This document shows, piece after piece, positions 1 through 9,491 of a DNA stretch of 64,000 nt; within the stretch, counting starts at the first letter, position 1; each line of letters begins with the position of its first letter. The notes below the pieces were generated by a model. That model saw only the letters and a list, made by a program, of their open reading frames with translations, did no database searches and was not told the DNA's origin. The DNA lies in assembly GCA_016792805.1 (NCBI GenBank), contig JAEUHX010000058.1, positions 264,228 to 328,227 of the forward strand, given 5' to 3'. Made by a program: the position numbers and the translations under genes. The DNA comes from Planctomycetota bacterium (GTDB lineage: Bacteria > Planctomycetota > UBA1135 > JACQFD01).

Positions 1-978
1 GCCTCGATGCGGAACTCCTGGTTTGGCCGCGTGCTGACGGAAATTACGCGTCACCAGTTTAATTGGAAATATGAGAACGATTGCCGCGAGATCAACCGGC
101 ACGCTCTCGCGTGGATCGAGAAGAACCGAAGCTCAAAATTCTTCTTGTATCTTCACTATATCGACCCTCACGAACCATATTCGCCTCCCGCCGACTACGA
201 GGCGCAATTCCGCCAGGATCACGGATTCATCACGTTCAATAAGCGCAAACAGCTCATCGCACGCGACCTCTACGATGGGGAAATCCGCTACAACGATGAC
301 GAAATCCGCCGGCTCCATGGTGAGCTGGCGCGGATGGGGCTGGCAGAGAACACCCTGATCGTGGTGACGGCCGACCACGGTGAGGAGTTCTTTGAACACG
401 GCGCATTGGGCCACGGATTCTCGCTCTACCAGGAAGTCGTCCGCGTGCCTTGGATCATGAGCGGCCCCGGCGTGCCCAAGGGAGTTGTGGTGAAGTCGCC
501 CGCGCGCATCGTCGATCTCGCGGCAACGACGCTCGACGTCGCGAAGACCGGAATTCGTGCACTTGGCGATGGCCAGTCGATCGCCGCGGCGTTCGCCGAT
601 CCCCAGTGGAAGCGCCCGGCTCCCATCTTCCTCGAGAATGAGTTCGGCGAGAATGACGAGGACACGCGAAGCTTTGTTTTCAGCGGCGTCCGCGACGGCG
701 AGTGGAAGTTCATTCTGACGACGCAGAATGCCCATCGCCCCCCGCAGGATCCGCGGTACGGCCCCGTCGAATTATATAATCTCAAGGCGGACCCGCTGGA
801 GCGCACGAACCTCGCCAAGGAGGAAGCACAGAAAACGCGCGGCAGCGGCTATTTCGAGCGGCTGCAGGAGCATGCGAAATTCCTGGACGAGCCCGGCTTC
901 CGAAAGATTAAGCCCGATGCGCTCGATCCGACGACGGCAGCCCAGATGAAAGCCGTCGGATACCTCGGCGGTAAATAA
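1..978 (+). CDS. Sulfatase, C-terminal part (5' end cut by window)
   Basis: This is the C-terminal part of an alkaline-phosphatase-fold sulfatase, which hydrolyses sulfate esters. The reading frame is open from the first base of the window, so the gene starts upstream and the catalytic Cys/Ser motif is not visible. What remains shows the phrase HYIDPHEPYSPP, followed by the metal-site segment VTADHGEEFFEHGALGHG and the typical VPWIMSGPGVP region. The end (ELYNLKADPLERTNLA) is the usual sulfatase C-terminal block. It sits 19 bases before a polysaccharide deacetylase on the same strand, so a joint role on sulfated or acetylated surface glycans is possible, but the substrate cannot be told. Confidence 0.85.
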   Translation, partial: ASMRNSWFGRVLTEITRHQFNWKYENDCREINRHALAWIEKNRSSKFFLYLHYIDPHEPYSPPADYEAQFRQDHGFITFNKRKQLIARDLYDGEIRYNDDEIRRLHGELARMGLAENTLIVVTADHGEEFFEHGALGHGFSLYQEVVRVPWIMSGPGVPKGVVVKSPARIVDLAATTLDVAKTGIRALGDGQSIAAAFADPQWKRPAPIFLENEFGENDEDTRSFVFSGVRDGEWKFILTTQNAHRPPQDPRYGPVELYNLKADPLERTNLAKEEAQKTRGSGYFERLQEHAKFLDEPGFRKIKPDALDPTTAAQMKAVGYLGGK

Positions 979-997
979 CACTTCCGCGAAGTGTCCC

Positions 998-2023
998 ATG
1001 CCGCCGAAGCTGCTCTTTACGATCGACGTCGAGGAAGACATGCCGCAGTGGCGGGTCCAAGACCCGATCACGGTGCATAATGTGCGCGTGCTTCCGAAGC
1101 TTGCGGAGATTTGTAGGAAGGCCGGTGTCAGTCCCACGTATCTGTGCACCTACCCGATGGTGACCCAGCGCGAAAGCGCAGGCATCCTGAGGAAGCTGCA
1201 CCAGGAGGGCGGCTGCGAGGTTGGGATGCACCTGCATCCTTGGAACTCGCCCCCGTTCCTCGGCGTGCCGGGCAAGCGATTCGACGAGCGCACCACGCCC
1301 TATTACCAAAGCGACCTCGACGAGGACCGGCTGCGCCGGAAGCTCACAACGCTCCATGAGGCGATTGGTGAGCTCTCCGGGAGCGCGCCAAAGTCCTTTC
1401 GCGCGGGACGATTCGGAATGAGTAACGCGGCCATGCGCGTGCTCATCGAGCTCGGCTACGAGGCCGACACGTCTGTCACGCCGCTCGTGCATCATTTTGA
1501 GGACGGCGGGCCCGACTATCGCCGCGCTCCGATGGTGCCTTATCTGCCAAGCGCTCAAGATTTCCGCAAGCGCGGCGATCTGCCGATTGTGGAGATCCCC
1601 GTCTCCATCTCGCTGACGCGCCCGCTCTCGGCTCGCGTGCAGCGAGCCTACGCGCGGATACCACAAAAAACGCGGATCCGCGGACTTCTCTCGCGTGACT
1701 ACCTCCATATTGTTGACTTCGCGTGGCTCTACCCGGCGCGCTTCGATGAATCGCTGCTGAAGCGATGCGCCGACGCGATTGTGAAGTCCAAGAATCCGGT
1801 GCTGAACATATTCTTGCACTCAAGCGAACTCATGGCCGGGAAATCGTCCTACATCGAGACGGAGGCGGATGCCGCCGAGTGCCTCCGCCGCATCCGAGCT
1901 CTGCTCGAGTATTGCGTGAAGGAGCTTGACGCTCAGCCGGCCACGCTCACGGAGGCGGCGCGCGCGCTGCGTCCCTCTCTCGGTCCGGCGACCTCCGCAA
2001 AGCGGCACAAAACGGTACGCTGA
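998..2023 (+). CDS. Polysaccharide deacetylase-like protein
   Basis: This 341-residue protein resembles the NodB-type deacetylase branch often seen in exopolysaccharide clusters (WalW-like). Seen in the sequence: an early acidic motif TIDVEED, where the first Asp fits the catalytic/metal Asp; a HLHPWNSPPF segment with a histidine pair; and SFRAGRFGMS...LGYEADTSVTP, the conserved arginine and glycine region of the family. There is no signal peptide, so it probably acts in the cytoplasm or on a lipid-linked intermediate. It follows the sulfatase by 19 bases and is followed after 4 bases by an ABC-F gene. The family assignment is fairly sure; the substrate is unknown. Confidence 0.75.
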   Translation: MPPKLLFTIDVEEDMPQWRVQDPITVHNVRVLPKLAEICRKAGVSPTYLCTYPMVTQRESAGILRKLHQEGGCEVGMHLHPWNSPPFLGVPGKRFDERTTPYYQSDLDEDRLRRKLTTLHEAIGELSGSAPKSFRAGRFGMSNAAMRVLIELGYEADTSVTPLVHHFEDGGPDYRRAPMVPYLPSAQDFRKRGDLPIVEIPVSISLTRPLSARVQRAYARIPQKTRIRGLLSRDYLHIVDFAWLYPARFDESLLKRCADAIVKSKNPVLNIFLHSSELMAGKSSYIETEADAAECLRRIRALLEYCVKELDAQPATLTEAARALRPSLGPATSAKRHKTVR

Positions 2024-2027
2024 GCAG

Positions 2028-3947
2028 ATGGCTCTGCTCAGCGTCCGCGATGTCGTCAAAGGATACGACGCAAGACAGCTTCTTCGCGGCGTAACGCTAC
2101 AAATCGAGGAGGGCGAGCGCGTCGGGCTGCTCGGGCGCAACGGCACGGGGAAATCCACTCTTCTGCGCATTCTCGCTGGCCAGGAGTCCCCCGACTCCGG
2201 CGAACGCGTCATGCGTCGCGACCTTCGGCTCGGGTATCTCGAGCAGGAGCCACACCTCAATGAGCGCGCCCCGATCCGAGACGAGATTCGATCGGGGCTC
2301 GCGGGGCGCACGAAGGTGCTCGCCGACCTCGACGAGGTACACGAGGCTCTCGCTCACCCCGACCTGACGCCGGAGCGGATGGAGTCGCTGCTGGCCCGCC
2401 AGGCGCGCCTCGAGGATCGGCTCGCGCTCCTCGGCGGCCACGACGTGGAACATCGCGTCGAGTGGATCGCTGATAGCCTCCGCCTTCCTGGTCCCGACAC
2501 CCTTTGTGGCATTCTCTCCGGCGGGGAGCGCCGCCGAGTGGCTCTCGCACGCCTCCTGCTGAGCGGACCCGAGCTGCTGCTGCTCGACGAGCCCACCAAT
2601 CATCTCGACGCGCTGGTCGTCGACTGGCTCGAAGATTTCCTCCTGGAGACGGAGACGCCGCTGCTCATGGTCACCCACGATCGTTACTTCTTGGATCGGG
2701 TGGTCCATCGCATCGTGGAGCTCGACCGAGGCGAGCTGCGCAGCTACGAAGGAGGGTACGGCGATTATTTGGTTCAGCGGGCGGCGCGGCTCGAGGCCGA
2801 GGAGCGCGCCGAGCAGTCGCGCCTCAATATTCTTCGCAGGGAGACGGCCTGGATGCGGCGTGGTCCTCCCGCCCGCACGACCAAGGCGAAAGCGCGCATC
2901 CGCCGTTATGCACAGATCGTGGGCGACGAGCGTGAGGCGCCTCCGGCGGAAGTTACTTTTGAGATTCCGCCGGGCCCAAAGCTCGGCAACCGGGCTCTCC
3001 GCCTGCAGCGAGTCGCGAAGCGATTCGGCGACCGCACGATTCTCGAACCGCTTGACCTCGAGCTGGGGCCCGGCACGCGGCTCGGGGTCGTCGGGCGCAA
3101 CGGCGCCGGAAAATCTACTTTACTCAAGATCTGCTCCGGTGAACTCGCACCCGACTCGGGCTCCGTCGATAGCGGACCGACGACGCGGATCGCGGCCGTC
3201 AATCAGCTTCGAACCGACCTCGATCCCAATAAAACCGTGATCCAGGAGGTCGCAGGGCCGAACGACCATGTCCGATATGGCGATCGGCTTGTGCGCGTGG
3301 AGAGCTTTCTCGACCAGCTCCTGTTCCCCGGACCCCTGAAGCACGCGCTCGTCGGACGCCTCTCCGGCGGCGAGCGCAATCGCCTCATGCTGGCCAAGCT
3401 CCTCACTCAGGCCGGGAACTTACTCATCCTCGACGAACCCACCAATGACCTTGACCTCGCCACGCTTCGCGTTCTCGAGGAAGCGATCCTGGAGTTTCCG
3501 GGCGCGGTGATCGTGGTCAGCCACGATCGTTACTTTTTGGACCGCGTGGCAAACAAGGTCCTCTATCTCGATGGGAACGGCAAGTCGATTCACCACGAAG
3601 GCGCCGTGAGCGACCTGCTGAAGCGCCTCGGAGATCAAAGAACGCGCACGACAGACGAAGCCCGAAGCACAAGACCGGCGGCGTCGGAATCTGTCGCGGC
3701 AGCCGCGTCGGAGTCCTCGACGAGCAAGAAAAAGCTCACCTATCGGGAAAAGCAGGAGCTCGACGCGCTCCCTGCACAAATCGCCGCCGCAGAGGAGACC
3801 CTCGCGGTGTTGGATGGGGAGCTCTCGGACCCTGCGCTCTACGAGAAGCCCGGCGCGAAGCTCGAGGACCTCACCCGCAAGCGCGCCGCAGCCCAAGCTC
3901 GCGTCGACACCCTCTACAGCCGCTGGCAGCAGCTGGAGGAGCCGTAA
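2028..3947 (+). CDS. uup: ABC-F family ATPase, Uup type
   Basis: This 639-residue cytoplasmic protein has two ABC ATPase domains and no membrane segments. Domain 1 shows Walker A GRNGTGKST, signature LSGGERRRVALA and Walker B LLLLDEPTNHLD. Domain 2 shows GRNGAGKST, LSGGERNRLMLA and LLILDEPTNDLD. The C-terminus, after an Ala/Ser-rich linker, is a predicted coiled coil starting KKLTYREKQELD, which is the extra domain of Uup proteins; total length also matches. ABC-F proteins act on ribosomes or branched DNA intermediates. The ATG at 2028 was chosen over an upstream in-frame start because it lies 4 bases after the previous stop and begins directly with the ABC fold (MALLSVRDVVKGY). Confidence 0.88.
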   Translation: MALLSVRDVVKGYDARQLLRGVTLQIEEGERVGLLGRNGTGKSTLLRILAGQESPDSGERVMRRDLRLGYLEQEPHLNERAPIRDEIRSGLAGRTKVLADLDEVHEALAHPDLTPERMESLLARQARLEDRLALLGGHDVEHRVEWIADSLRLPGPDTLCGILSGGERRRVALARLLLSGPELLLLDEPTNHLDALVVDWLEDFLLETETPLLMVTHDRYFLDRVVHRIVELDRGELRSYEGGYGDYLVQRAARLEAEERAEQSRLNILRRETAWMRRGPPARTTKAKARIRRYAQIVGDEREAPPAEVTFEIPPGPKLGNRALRLQRVAKRFGDRTILEPLDLELGPGTRLGVVGRNGAGKSTLLKICSGELAPDSGSVDSGPTTRIAAVNQLRTDLDPNKTVIQEVAGPNDHVRYGDRLVRVESFLDQLLFPGPLKHALVGRLSGGERNRLMLAKLLTQAGNLLILDEPTNDLDLATLRVLEEAILEFPGAVIVVSHDRYFLDRVANKVLYLDGNGKSIHHEGAVSDLLKRLGDQRTRTTDEARSTRPAASESVAAAASESSTSKKKLTYREKQELDALPAQIAAAEETLAVLDGELSDPALYEKPGAKLEDLTRKRAAAQARVDTLYSRWQQLEEP

Positions 3948-4105
3948 GCCGGAGGGGCGCAGGGCCGATTTATGGTGGTCGGCGCGCGAGAATTACGCCT
4001 CGGGAAAAAGTGGGGTCGGCGCGCGCGGCTCAGCTTGCCCCGTACGACGAATCTCCGTCCGCCAAGCGCCGCGCAGTGGCAGCCGTCCGAACAATACCGA
4101 ATCCG

Positions 4106-5815
4106 TCAGTCGTTATTCGTGATAGTCACAGTGTGCGTCTTGGCAGCGCCGACGGCTCCGAGAGCTGCACGGTTGATGGTGATGATCACCGTTTCGGCGG
4201 GCTCCACGTCGGTGTCGTCATTCACCTGAAAGGAGAGCATCGCCGTCGCAGCGCCCGGCGAGAAATGGACCGGCACATCGACAAAGTTCGGCAGGCTGTG
4301 GTCGGGGAAGAGTTGATTCGACCCCGAGGTGCTTCCCGTAATCCGCACCCACGCCACGACGGGATGGTTGACAACGGGGCTTATTTTGAAGCTCACTTGA
4401 ACGGTGCCGACGCTTTCAGAAATGCTCTGGCTCGTGGAGCTCACCTGAACGACGCCGGTGAGATTGGGCGGCGTGACGGAGAAGGGCTCGCTCAGGGTCG
4501 GCGTAGCGCCGGCCGCCGATGCGAGAAAGCGATACCCCTGGGCTGGCGCGTTCAGCGTGACGGTGGGAAACGTCGCGATTCCTTGCTGCGAAACCGCCGA
4601 AATCTGTCCCCCAAGCCGCGCGGGGAGGTAACACATCGCTTCGCTCGTGTCGCCGTTCCCCATGTTCAAGAGAAGCGTCATGGCGCCGGTCGACGGATTG
4701 ACGCGGTAGAGCTTCTTCTTCTGTATAGAGCCCTGGCCGGTCCAAGCGTAGAGCCGGCCGTCGGGCGTCGCGACGACGCCGGCGACCTTGTCGCCCATGA
4801 ATCCCACAAGGGTGGCGAGGCCGTTGCTCGGATCGAGCCGCACGAGCGCACGATTGGATTCTCCGACACTGAAAATATTAGCGACACCAAACATCTGTCC
4901 GGAGGCGGGGTCGACGGTGAGCCCATTGAATCCCTCGATGGCATCACCGGGCGGGACCATTGGAATCAACGGTGTCGGCACGCCGGTCTCAGACGAGATG
5001 GCATACAGAATGTTGCTTTGTGACGAAACGCCATACATCAGCGTGTCGGTTCGCGGCGTGCAAACAAGCCCCTTCATATTGATCGGCAGCGTGCCCGAGG
5101 GCGCCACGGGAGCGATCGCACCCGTCGCAGGGTTCAACACATGCATTCCCTCCACGATGTCGGTGGCGAAGACGAGCCCTGAGTGCGGATCGAGAGCAAG
5201 CGACGAGAGATTCGCAGCGCTCTGATCGGGCAGCGGAGGAAGCAGCGCTGGCGTAATCGGGTCGACGAGTTCCAGCACATGATTGAAGGTCCCGCTTGCA
5301 TGGAGGAGCGTGATCCCGGGATTCTCCGCGAGCGTCAGCGAAACCGATGTCGGCTCGAGCACCGTGTTCCCGAAGAGGTCGCTCACCAAAACGGAGATGC
5401 CCTGGAGCGGCTCATGGGCGGCACCGGACGGCACACCGAGGAACTGCAGCTGCGTCGGCGCTCCGGGAGCGACGTCGAACGGCTTGCTGGTTACCTGCTG
5501 CGTCCCGCGCCAATGTGCAGTCATCACATAAGCGTCTCCGGCGATCGGCACTTGCAAGTCTTCAAATGTAGCGCGCCCGAGCACGAGCGGTCGCTCGAGC
5601 GTGCCGAGGAGCTGCCCGGCTCCAGAGCCTTCGGCAACCTGCACACGGATGGTCCCCGCCGCCGTCGCAACGGGAGATCCCGTACTGTCGACGACTTCGA
5701 CAACAACGGGCGGCAGCACCGCGTCGGCGTGCGCCGATGCAGGCCCGGCAGTGAAGATGAGCTGCTGGCCGCCGGGGAGTGGAATGAGCGCGATTGCCCC
5801 GATGAAGTGAAACAT
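4106..5815 (-). CDS. Secreted protein with propeller-like middle and C-terminal Calx-beta domain
   Basis: This predicted extracellular protein has 569 residues from the ATG at 5815. The start was chosen because sequence further upstream belongs to a dispersed repeat. The N-terminus carries a weak hydrophobic export signal ending near AHA. An Ig-like segment follows (VVVEVVDSTGSPVATAAGTI). The middle contains repeated blades of the type GLTVDPASGQMFGV and RLDPSNGLATLVG, like NHL or similar propellers. The last ~110 residues form a Calx-beta-like domain with the signature NDDTDVEPAETVIITI and an ending VTITNND. No enzymatic motif is visible; adhesion or surface display is an inference. Confidence 0.7.
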   Translation of the reverse strand: MFHFIGAIALIPLPGGQQLIFTAGPASAHADAVLPPVVVEVVDSTGSPVATAAGTIRVQVAEGSGAGQLLGTLERPLVLGRATFEDLQVPIAGDAYVMTAHWRGTQQVTSKPFDVAPGAPTQLQFLGVPSGAAHEPLQGISVLVSDLFGNTVLEPTSVSLTLAENPGITLLHASGTFNHVLELVDPITPALLPPLPDQSAANLSSLALDPHSGLVFATDIVEGMHVLNPATGAIAPVAPSGTLPINMKGLVCTPRTDTLMYGVSSQSNILYAISSETGVPTPLIPMVPPGDAIEGFNGLTVDPASGQMFGVANIFSVGESNRALVRLDPSNGLATLVGFMGDKVAGVVATPDGRLYAWTGQGSIQKKKLYRVNPSTGAMTLLLNMGNGDTSEAMCYLPARLGGQISAVSQQGIATFPTVTLNAPAQGYRFLASAAGATPTLSEPFSVTPPNLTGVVQVSSTSQSISESVGTVQVSFKISPVVNHPVVAWVRITGSTSGSNQLFPDHSLPNFVDVPVHFSPGAATAMLSFQVNDDTDVEPAETVIITINRAALGAVGAAKTHTVTITNND

Positions 5816-5825
5816 AAAGACCGAA

Positions 5826-5940
5826 CAGGTTGTTGAAATATTAGTTTCGAGCGGATTGAAGCTCACTTTTCTCGAGATCGAGAAGAGACGCGAGAGGCGC
5901 AGCAAGGAGCTACGGCGATCGCGGCTCGCCGGAGATCGAT
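5826..5940 (+). repeat. Dispersed MITE-like repeat, copy A (right end lost)
   Basis: This segment shares blocks with three others in the window: a left end of the GTTGAAA type (ttgttgaaat), then tttcgagcg, cttttctcgagatcgagaag, and gcagcaaggagctacggcga. The right-hand terminal inverted repeat seen in copies B and D is not recognisable here, so the copy looks truncated. It lies immediately upstream of the Calx-beta protein gene and overlaps the 3' part of a small secreted-protein-like frame. Confidence 0.6.
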
Positions 5941-6168
5941 CTGTATGGTCTGCGAGGACCCGGCGGCGCCAGCCTCAAACACCGTGCTGGAGAAGTGTAC
6001 GCGGTTCTGTCTCTTTGAGACCAGCGGGGGGAACTCCCCGAGGGCTGCCAACGAGCGGTCCATGGAGGAGATCATGCTTGTGGTTGCGTTCGCGGACACC
6101 CAACGCTCGTAGGCAGGCCGCACAGGGGCCGCGATCGCGAGGAGTATGCCAAAGGTCAAGATTCGCAT
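5863..6168 (-). other. Short open frame with signal peptide, possible gene fragment
   Basis: This 101-codon frame begins with a good-looking signal peptide (MRILTFGILLAIAAPVRPA). Its last ~25 codons are the reverse complement of the dispersed repeat copy A. The first ~76 codons could be the 5' end of a secreted-protein gene interrupted by the repeat, perhaps originally continuous with the gene at 4106-5815. No family is recognised. It may not be expressed. Confidence 0.25.
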
Positions 6169-6240
6169 GGAGGATCCGCGCGCGCCGCAGCTGGCCGGCC
6201 GCTCGGTCGCATGAGTGTCAGCGACGGTGGGTCGTTTGCG

Positions 6241-6816
6241 CTACCCGGGAGGCGCGGGCTTCCGTGGCGCTTGTCGGCTGCGGCTGAGGAGACCCCAGGC
6301 CGCTCCGAGCGCACCGCCCGGTGCCCAGACCCAGAGCAGCTCGCTCCGGAAGACTTCCCAGCCGCGCTCGGTGAAAAAGCCCGAGACCGAGAGCGGAGCC
6401 ACTTCAATGGGGCGCCACGGCGCGTGACACCGCGCCATGCTGAATGGCCACAAAAATGCGATGCCGGAACCGCCATTGGTGAGGGCGTCGAACGCGCCAT
6501 GGCTTGCCATGGCAACAAACAGGAGCAGCCAGTGCCTTCCGGTGCGTTCCGGGCGCGGCAGCACGAGGAGCGTCAGCGCGGCGAACCCCGCCGCGAAGAC
6601 GATCGAGTGAGACGCGCCGCGATGCCCCCAGGGTCCCTCCTCAATCGCGGCCCAAAGGAGATCCTTGGGGTGTAAGAACTCTCCGATCGGCGTATCGAGA
6701 TCGGGAATCACCGGGAGCAGCGCGCAAGCGGCCCAGAGCCGTGCCGAAGCCGGCTTTCGAGCAGCCACCGCGGCCATGGCGAGACCCAGTGCCGCATGAG
6801 TGATAATCGTCGTCAT
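6241..6816 (-). CDS. YdjM-like membrane-bound metal-dependent hydrolase
   Basis: This 191-residue integral membrane protein matches the YdjM (LexA-regulated, membrane-bound hydrolase) family. It shows an N-terminal TTIITHAALGLA segment, then VIPDLDTPIG and HRGASHSIVFA, the conserved His/Asp motifs thought to bind metal, and a third conserved His in ASHGAFDALTNGG. Several hydrophobic helices are apparent. The stop is 11 bases after the start codon of the esterase-like gene region on the same strand (that gene ends at 6828), so the two may be co-transcribed. Substrate unknown for the family. Confidence 0.75.
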   Translation of the reverse strand: MTTIITHAALGLAMAAVAARKPASARLWAACALLPVIPDLDTPIGEFLHPKDLLWAAIEEGPWGHRGASHSIVFAAGFAALTLLVLPRPERTGRHWLLLFVAMASHGAFDALTNGGSGIAFLWPFSMARCHAPWRPIEVAPLSVSGFFTERGWEVFRSELLWVWAPGGALGAAWGLLSRSRQAPRKPAPPG

Positions 6817-6827
6817 TCGATCTCACA

Positions 6828-9350
6828 TTAACGCCAAGCTACTTCTCCGCGCTCGACGCTCCAATCATTTCCGAAGAAACCCGCGGCGGCGATTCCTGCA
6901 GTCCCTTTCGTAAGGACCTCGGGTGTAAGAACCAACAGATCTGGAAGGTGCAGCCCTGAAACAAAGTAGGGAACGCGCCCCGTAAGCCGCATGCCCACGA
7001 GCCCGGTGCCGCCGACGATGCCGATGAGTGCGCCCGAGGGATCCCTTCGGCGAACGCACAAAACGGCGAGATCCTCGCCTTGGCGCTGAACGCCGCCCAC
7101 GTGGAGAGCACCTCGCCGCAAGTCGACAGCCTTGTCAACCCCGAACCGCTCAAAGGCGCTATTTGTGTCTCGATTGCCGTAGAGAATCACGTTCGCGCTG
7201 AGATGGTCCTCCTCGGCGACATAGGAGACATCAGAAGCCAACTGTACGGAGCCATTTCCGCGAACCCAGAAGGTTTCGGCGTCGAAGCGGGCGCGGGCAT
7301 AGGACCATGCGTTCTCCTCAGCGCTCCCCTTGGTTCCATAAATGAGCACCACACCATTGCGGAAGGCCTCCTTGAACGGCCCCGTGCATCGTGAATACCG
7401 CTCTCGTTGACGGTCGATTGCGCCGATGCTCCAGCGCCCTTCGCGGCGAACGAGGAACACCTCTCCACGTGCGGACGGCGGGGTCTTTGCGAGCTTCTGC
7501 CCGTCGATCTCGATGGAGACCGCAAGAGACTCCTCCGCGGGAATTCCCGCCGCACGCAGAACAAGTGCGGCCACGTTGGAGGTCGTTCCCTTGAAGGACT
7601 TCGCAGCGCGATCGATCTGGAAATGAGCTTCACTGATCTCCCGGATTCGCTCCTGCTGCTCGATGCGAAGCCATCCGCACTCGGCGCTCACTCCTGGGTC
7701 AGGTGTCACAAAATCAACCGTCGTACGCTCCTCGTCTCTCGGCAGTTTCGCCCGCTCGAACATCTCAAACATCGGCTTCCAATCGACGCACTCGTTCCCC
7801 CACCAATGGCCTGCGCCCTTGCGCTCGTAATAGCTGAAATCTGCGTGCATCTTTCCGAGCCATTCGCGCATCGTTCGCGCCTGCGTCACAGGCACGTTGT
7901 CATCGGCATCCCCGTGGAGCACGTACACGGGCCGCGACAGCAGATTTGGCGCGAATCCCATCGTGTCGCTCGCGCTCGCCGCTCGACGCAGAATCTTGCT
8001 CACGCCGTCTTCGCCCTCCACCGCGCGCCCGCCGGCATAAGTAAGAAAGCTGATCCACCCAGCGCTTGGCGCGACGGCCGCGAAGCGGTCGGGGAAGAGT
8101 GAACCCAGCGACCAGGCTCCATGGCCGCCCATGGAGTGTCCCGTGACCATCACGCGCTGCGGGTCGACGTTGTAACGTTCTAAGACGAAGTCGAGCACCT
8201 CGATCGCATCGAGGCGCCCCCAATCCTCCCAATCGAACCCAAATGGGCGGCGGTTCGTGGGCGCCACGATGAGTGCATCCTTCTTCGGTGCGTAGGCCTC
8301 AGCCTGGCCGATTCCCTCGACGGCCGCGCCGTGCAGCGTCAAGACGAGCGGATGACGTCCCGTCAGGTTTCGCCGCTGAAGTCTGTCTGCCGGGAACGAG
8401 TTCCGCCGCAGATCGTCGCCTTCCAGCGGCGGCACGAGGCCGAAGTACTGCAGACTTCCGTCAATTTGGCTTTGAAATGTGATCTTTCTCGCCGCGTGCC
8501 GCCCGACGGTCCGCAAACTCACTTCTCCTTGATCCATCACAGCGCTGCCAGCAGCGCTATGCAGGGAGAGCCTCACGGACACCGCACCGGCCTTCCCCTG
8601 CGCGGGCACCGCGATGGGGAATATCACTTTTTTTGTGGAGCAGGGGGGCAGGTCGGGGACTTGCACCTCTGCTGCCTTCGATCCAGCGACCTCAACCCTG
8701 AGCACGTTCCCCTTCAGAATCCGCGGGGACGCATTGATAACGACCGCCGCACCCGAGGAAGACAGATCCTCACCCTCCACGGCGTCCGGAAGTGTGCAGT
8801 CCCGCAGATGCAGCAGCAGCGGCGCCTTGGGCACCACAAGCTTCGCCGCCACGCGGCCGCGTCCGCAGGAAAACAAAAGCTCATTCTTCCCTTTCTTGAG
8901 CTCCACCGGGAAGACGAACGCTCCCGTCGAGTAAGGGTCACCAGCGCGCGGAACGCCATTCACAAAAACGCCGCTGTGGGAGCTCGCATCGAGCAGTGCC
9001 ACGCGGTCCTCGGGCGAATCCACCTGCCAGAGCGCGTACCCGTCGCGCAGCGCGCCATGGGTGATGGCGCCGTCGCGAGCGGGCACCTCCTCCCAAGCCT
9101 GCTCCGACCCGTCGACAACCCCCCACTTCTCGCCCGGCGCGGGCGTCCTCCAGGTTCCGAGTACGAGACGCCCTGCGACAGGATCGGCCGAAACGAGCAC
9201 GCGCCCTGGCGTCCCCTTCCGAGGAAGCACCAGCGCGCGATCGATCACCTGCTCCCCGGCGTCGGCCTGCGTCGGCGCCAGCGAGAGCCCAACAGAACAA
9301 AAAACCTGCAGCATCACAGCGGCAGGGACGAAAGCGTGGGTCGTGCGCAC
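6828..9350 (-). CDS. Secreted alpha/beta-hydrolase, prolyl-oligopeptidase/esterase type
   Basis: This 840-residue protein starts with a signal peptide ending near TQADA. The middle is an alpha/beta-hydrolase with HPLVLTLHGA, the nucleophile elbow GHSMGGHG (Ser406), an Asp region VYVLHGDADDNVP and a His region KGAGHWWGNE. This resembles the polyhydroxybutyrate depolymerase/esterase and prolyl-oligopeptidase-like groups. The N-terminal ~280 residues look like beta-sandwich carbohydrate-binding-like sequence, and the C-terminal ~250 residues resemble a further accessory domain. It probably acts outside the cytoplasm on esters or peptides; the actual substrate is not evident. Confidence 0.78.
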   Translation of the reverse strand: MRTTHAFVPAAVMLQVFCSVGLSLAPTQADAGEQVIDRALVLPRKGTPGRVLVSADPVAGRLVLGTWRTPAPGEKWGVVDGSEQAWEEVPARDGAITHGALRDGYALWQVDSPEDRVALLDASSHSGVFVNGVPRAGDPYSTGAFVFPVELKKGKNELLFSCGRGRVAAKLVVPKAPLLLHLRDCTLPDAVEGEDLSSSGAAVVINASPRILKGNVLRVEVAGSKAAEVQVPDLPPCSTKKVIFPIAVPAQGKAGAVSVRLSLHSAAGSAVMDQGEVSLRTVGRHAARKITFQSQIDGSLQYFGLVPPLEGDDLRRNSFPADRLQRRNLTGRHPLVLTLHGAAVEGIGQAEAYAPKKDALIVAPTNRRPFGFDWEDWGRLDAIEVLDFVLERYNVDPQRVMVTGHSMGGHGAWSLGSLFPDRFAAVAPSAGWISFLTYAGGRAVEGEDGVSKILRRAASASDTMGFAPNLLSRPVYVLHGDADDNVPVTQARTMREWLGKMHADFSYYERKGAGHWWGNECVDWKPMFEMFERAKLPRDEERTTVDFVTPDPGVSAECGWLRIEQQERIREISEAHFQIDRAAKSFKGTTSNVAALVLRAAGIPAEESLAVSIEIDGQKLAKTPPSARGEVFLVRREGRWSIGAIDRQRERYSRCTGPFKEAFRNGVVLIYGTKGSAEENAWSYARARFDAETFWVRGNGSVQLASDVSYVAEEDHLSANVILYGNRDTNSAFERFGVDKAVDLRRGALHVGGVQRQGEDLAVLCVRRRDPSGALIGIVGGTGLVGMRLTGRVPYFVSGLHLPDLLVLTPEVLTKGTAGIAAAGFFGNDWSVERGEVAWR

Positions 9351-9491
9351 GGAAGCGCTGTTCTAACACAAAGACCGGCGCACCGCCCAGCGCGCCGGCC
9401 CCGGCGCACGGCCCACGGCGTCCCTAGGCCGCACGCGCGCATCGTCACCCGGCGGCAGCACCCTTGCATGGCGCTCCGCCGCCGGGACGAG

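Noticed and set aside
112..140. Short match (ggatcgagaagaacc) between the sulfatase gene and repeat copy B
   Set aside because: Only about 15 bases match, within a coding frame; probably chance from shared codon usage.
4010..5023. Plus-strand 337-codon frame
   Set aside because: Its composition is that of a reverse-strand shadow of the Calx-beta protein gene, with no domain or ribosome site.
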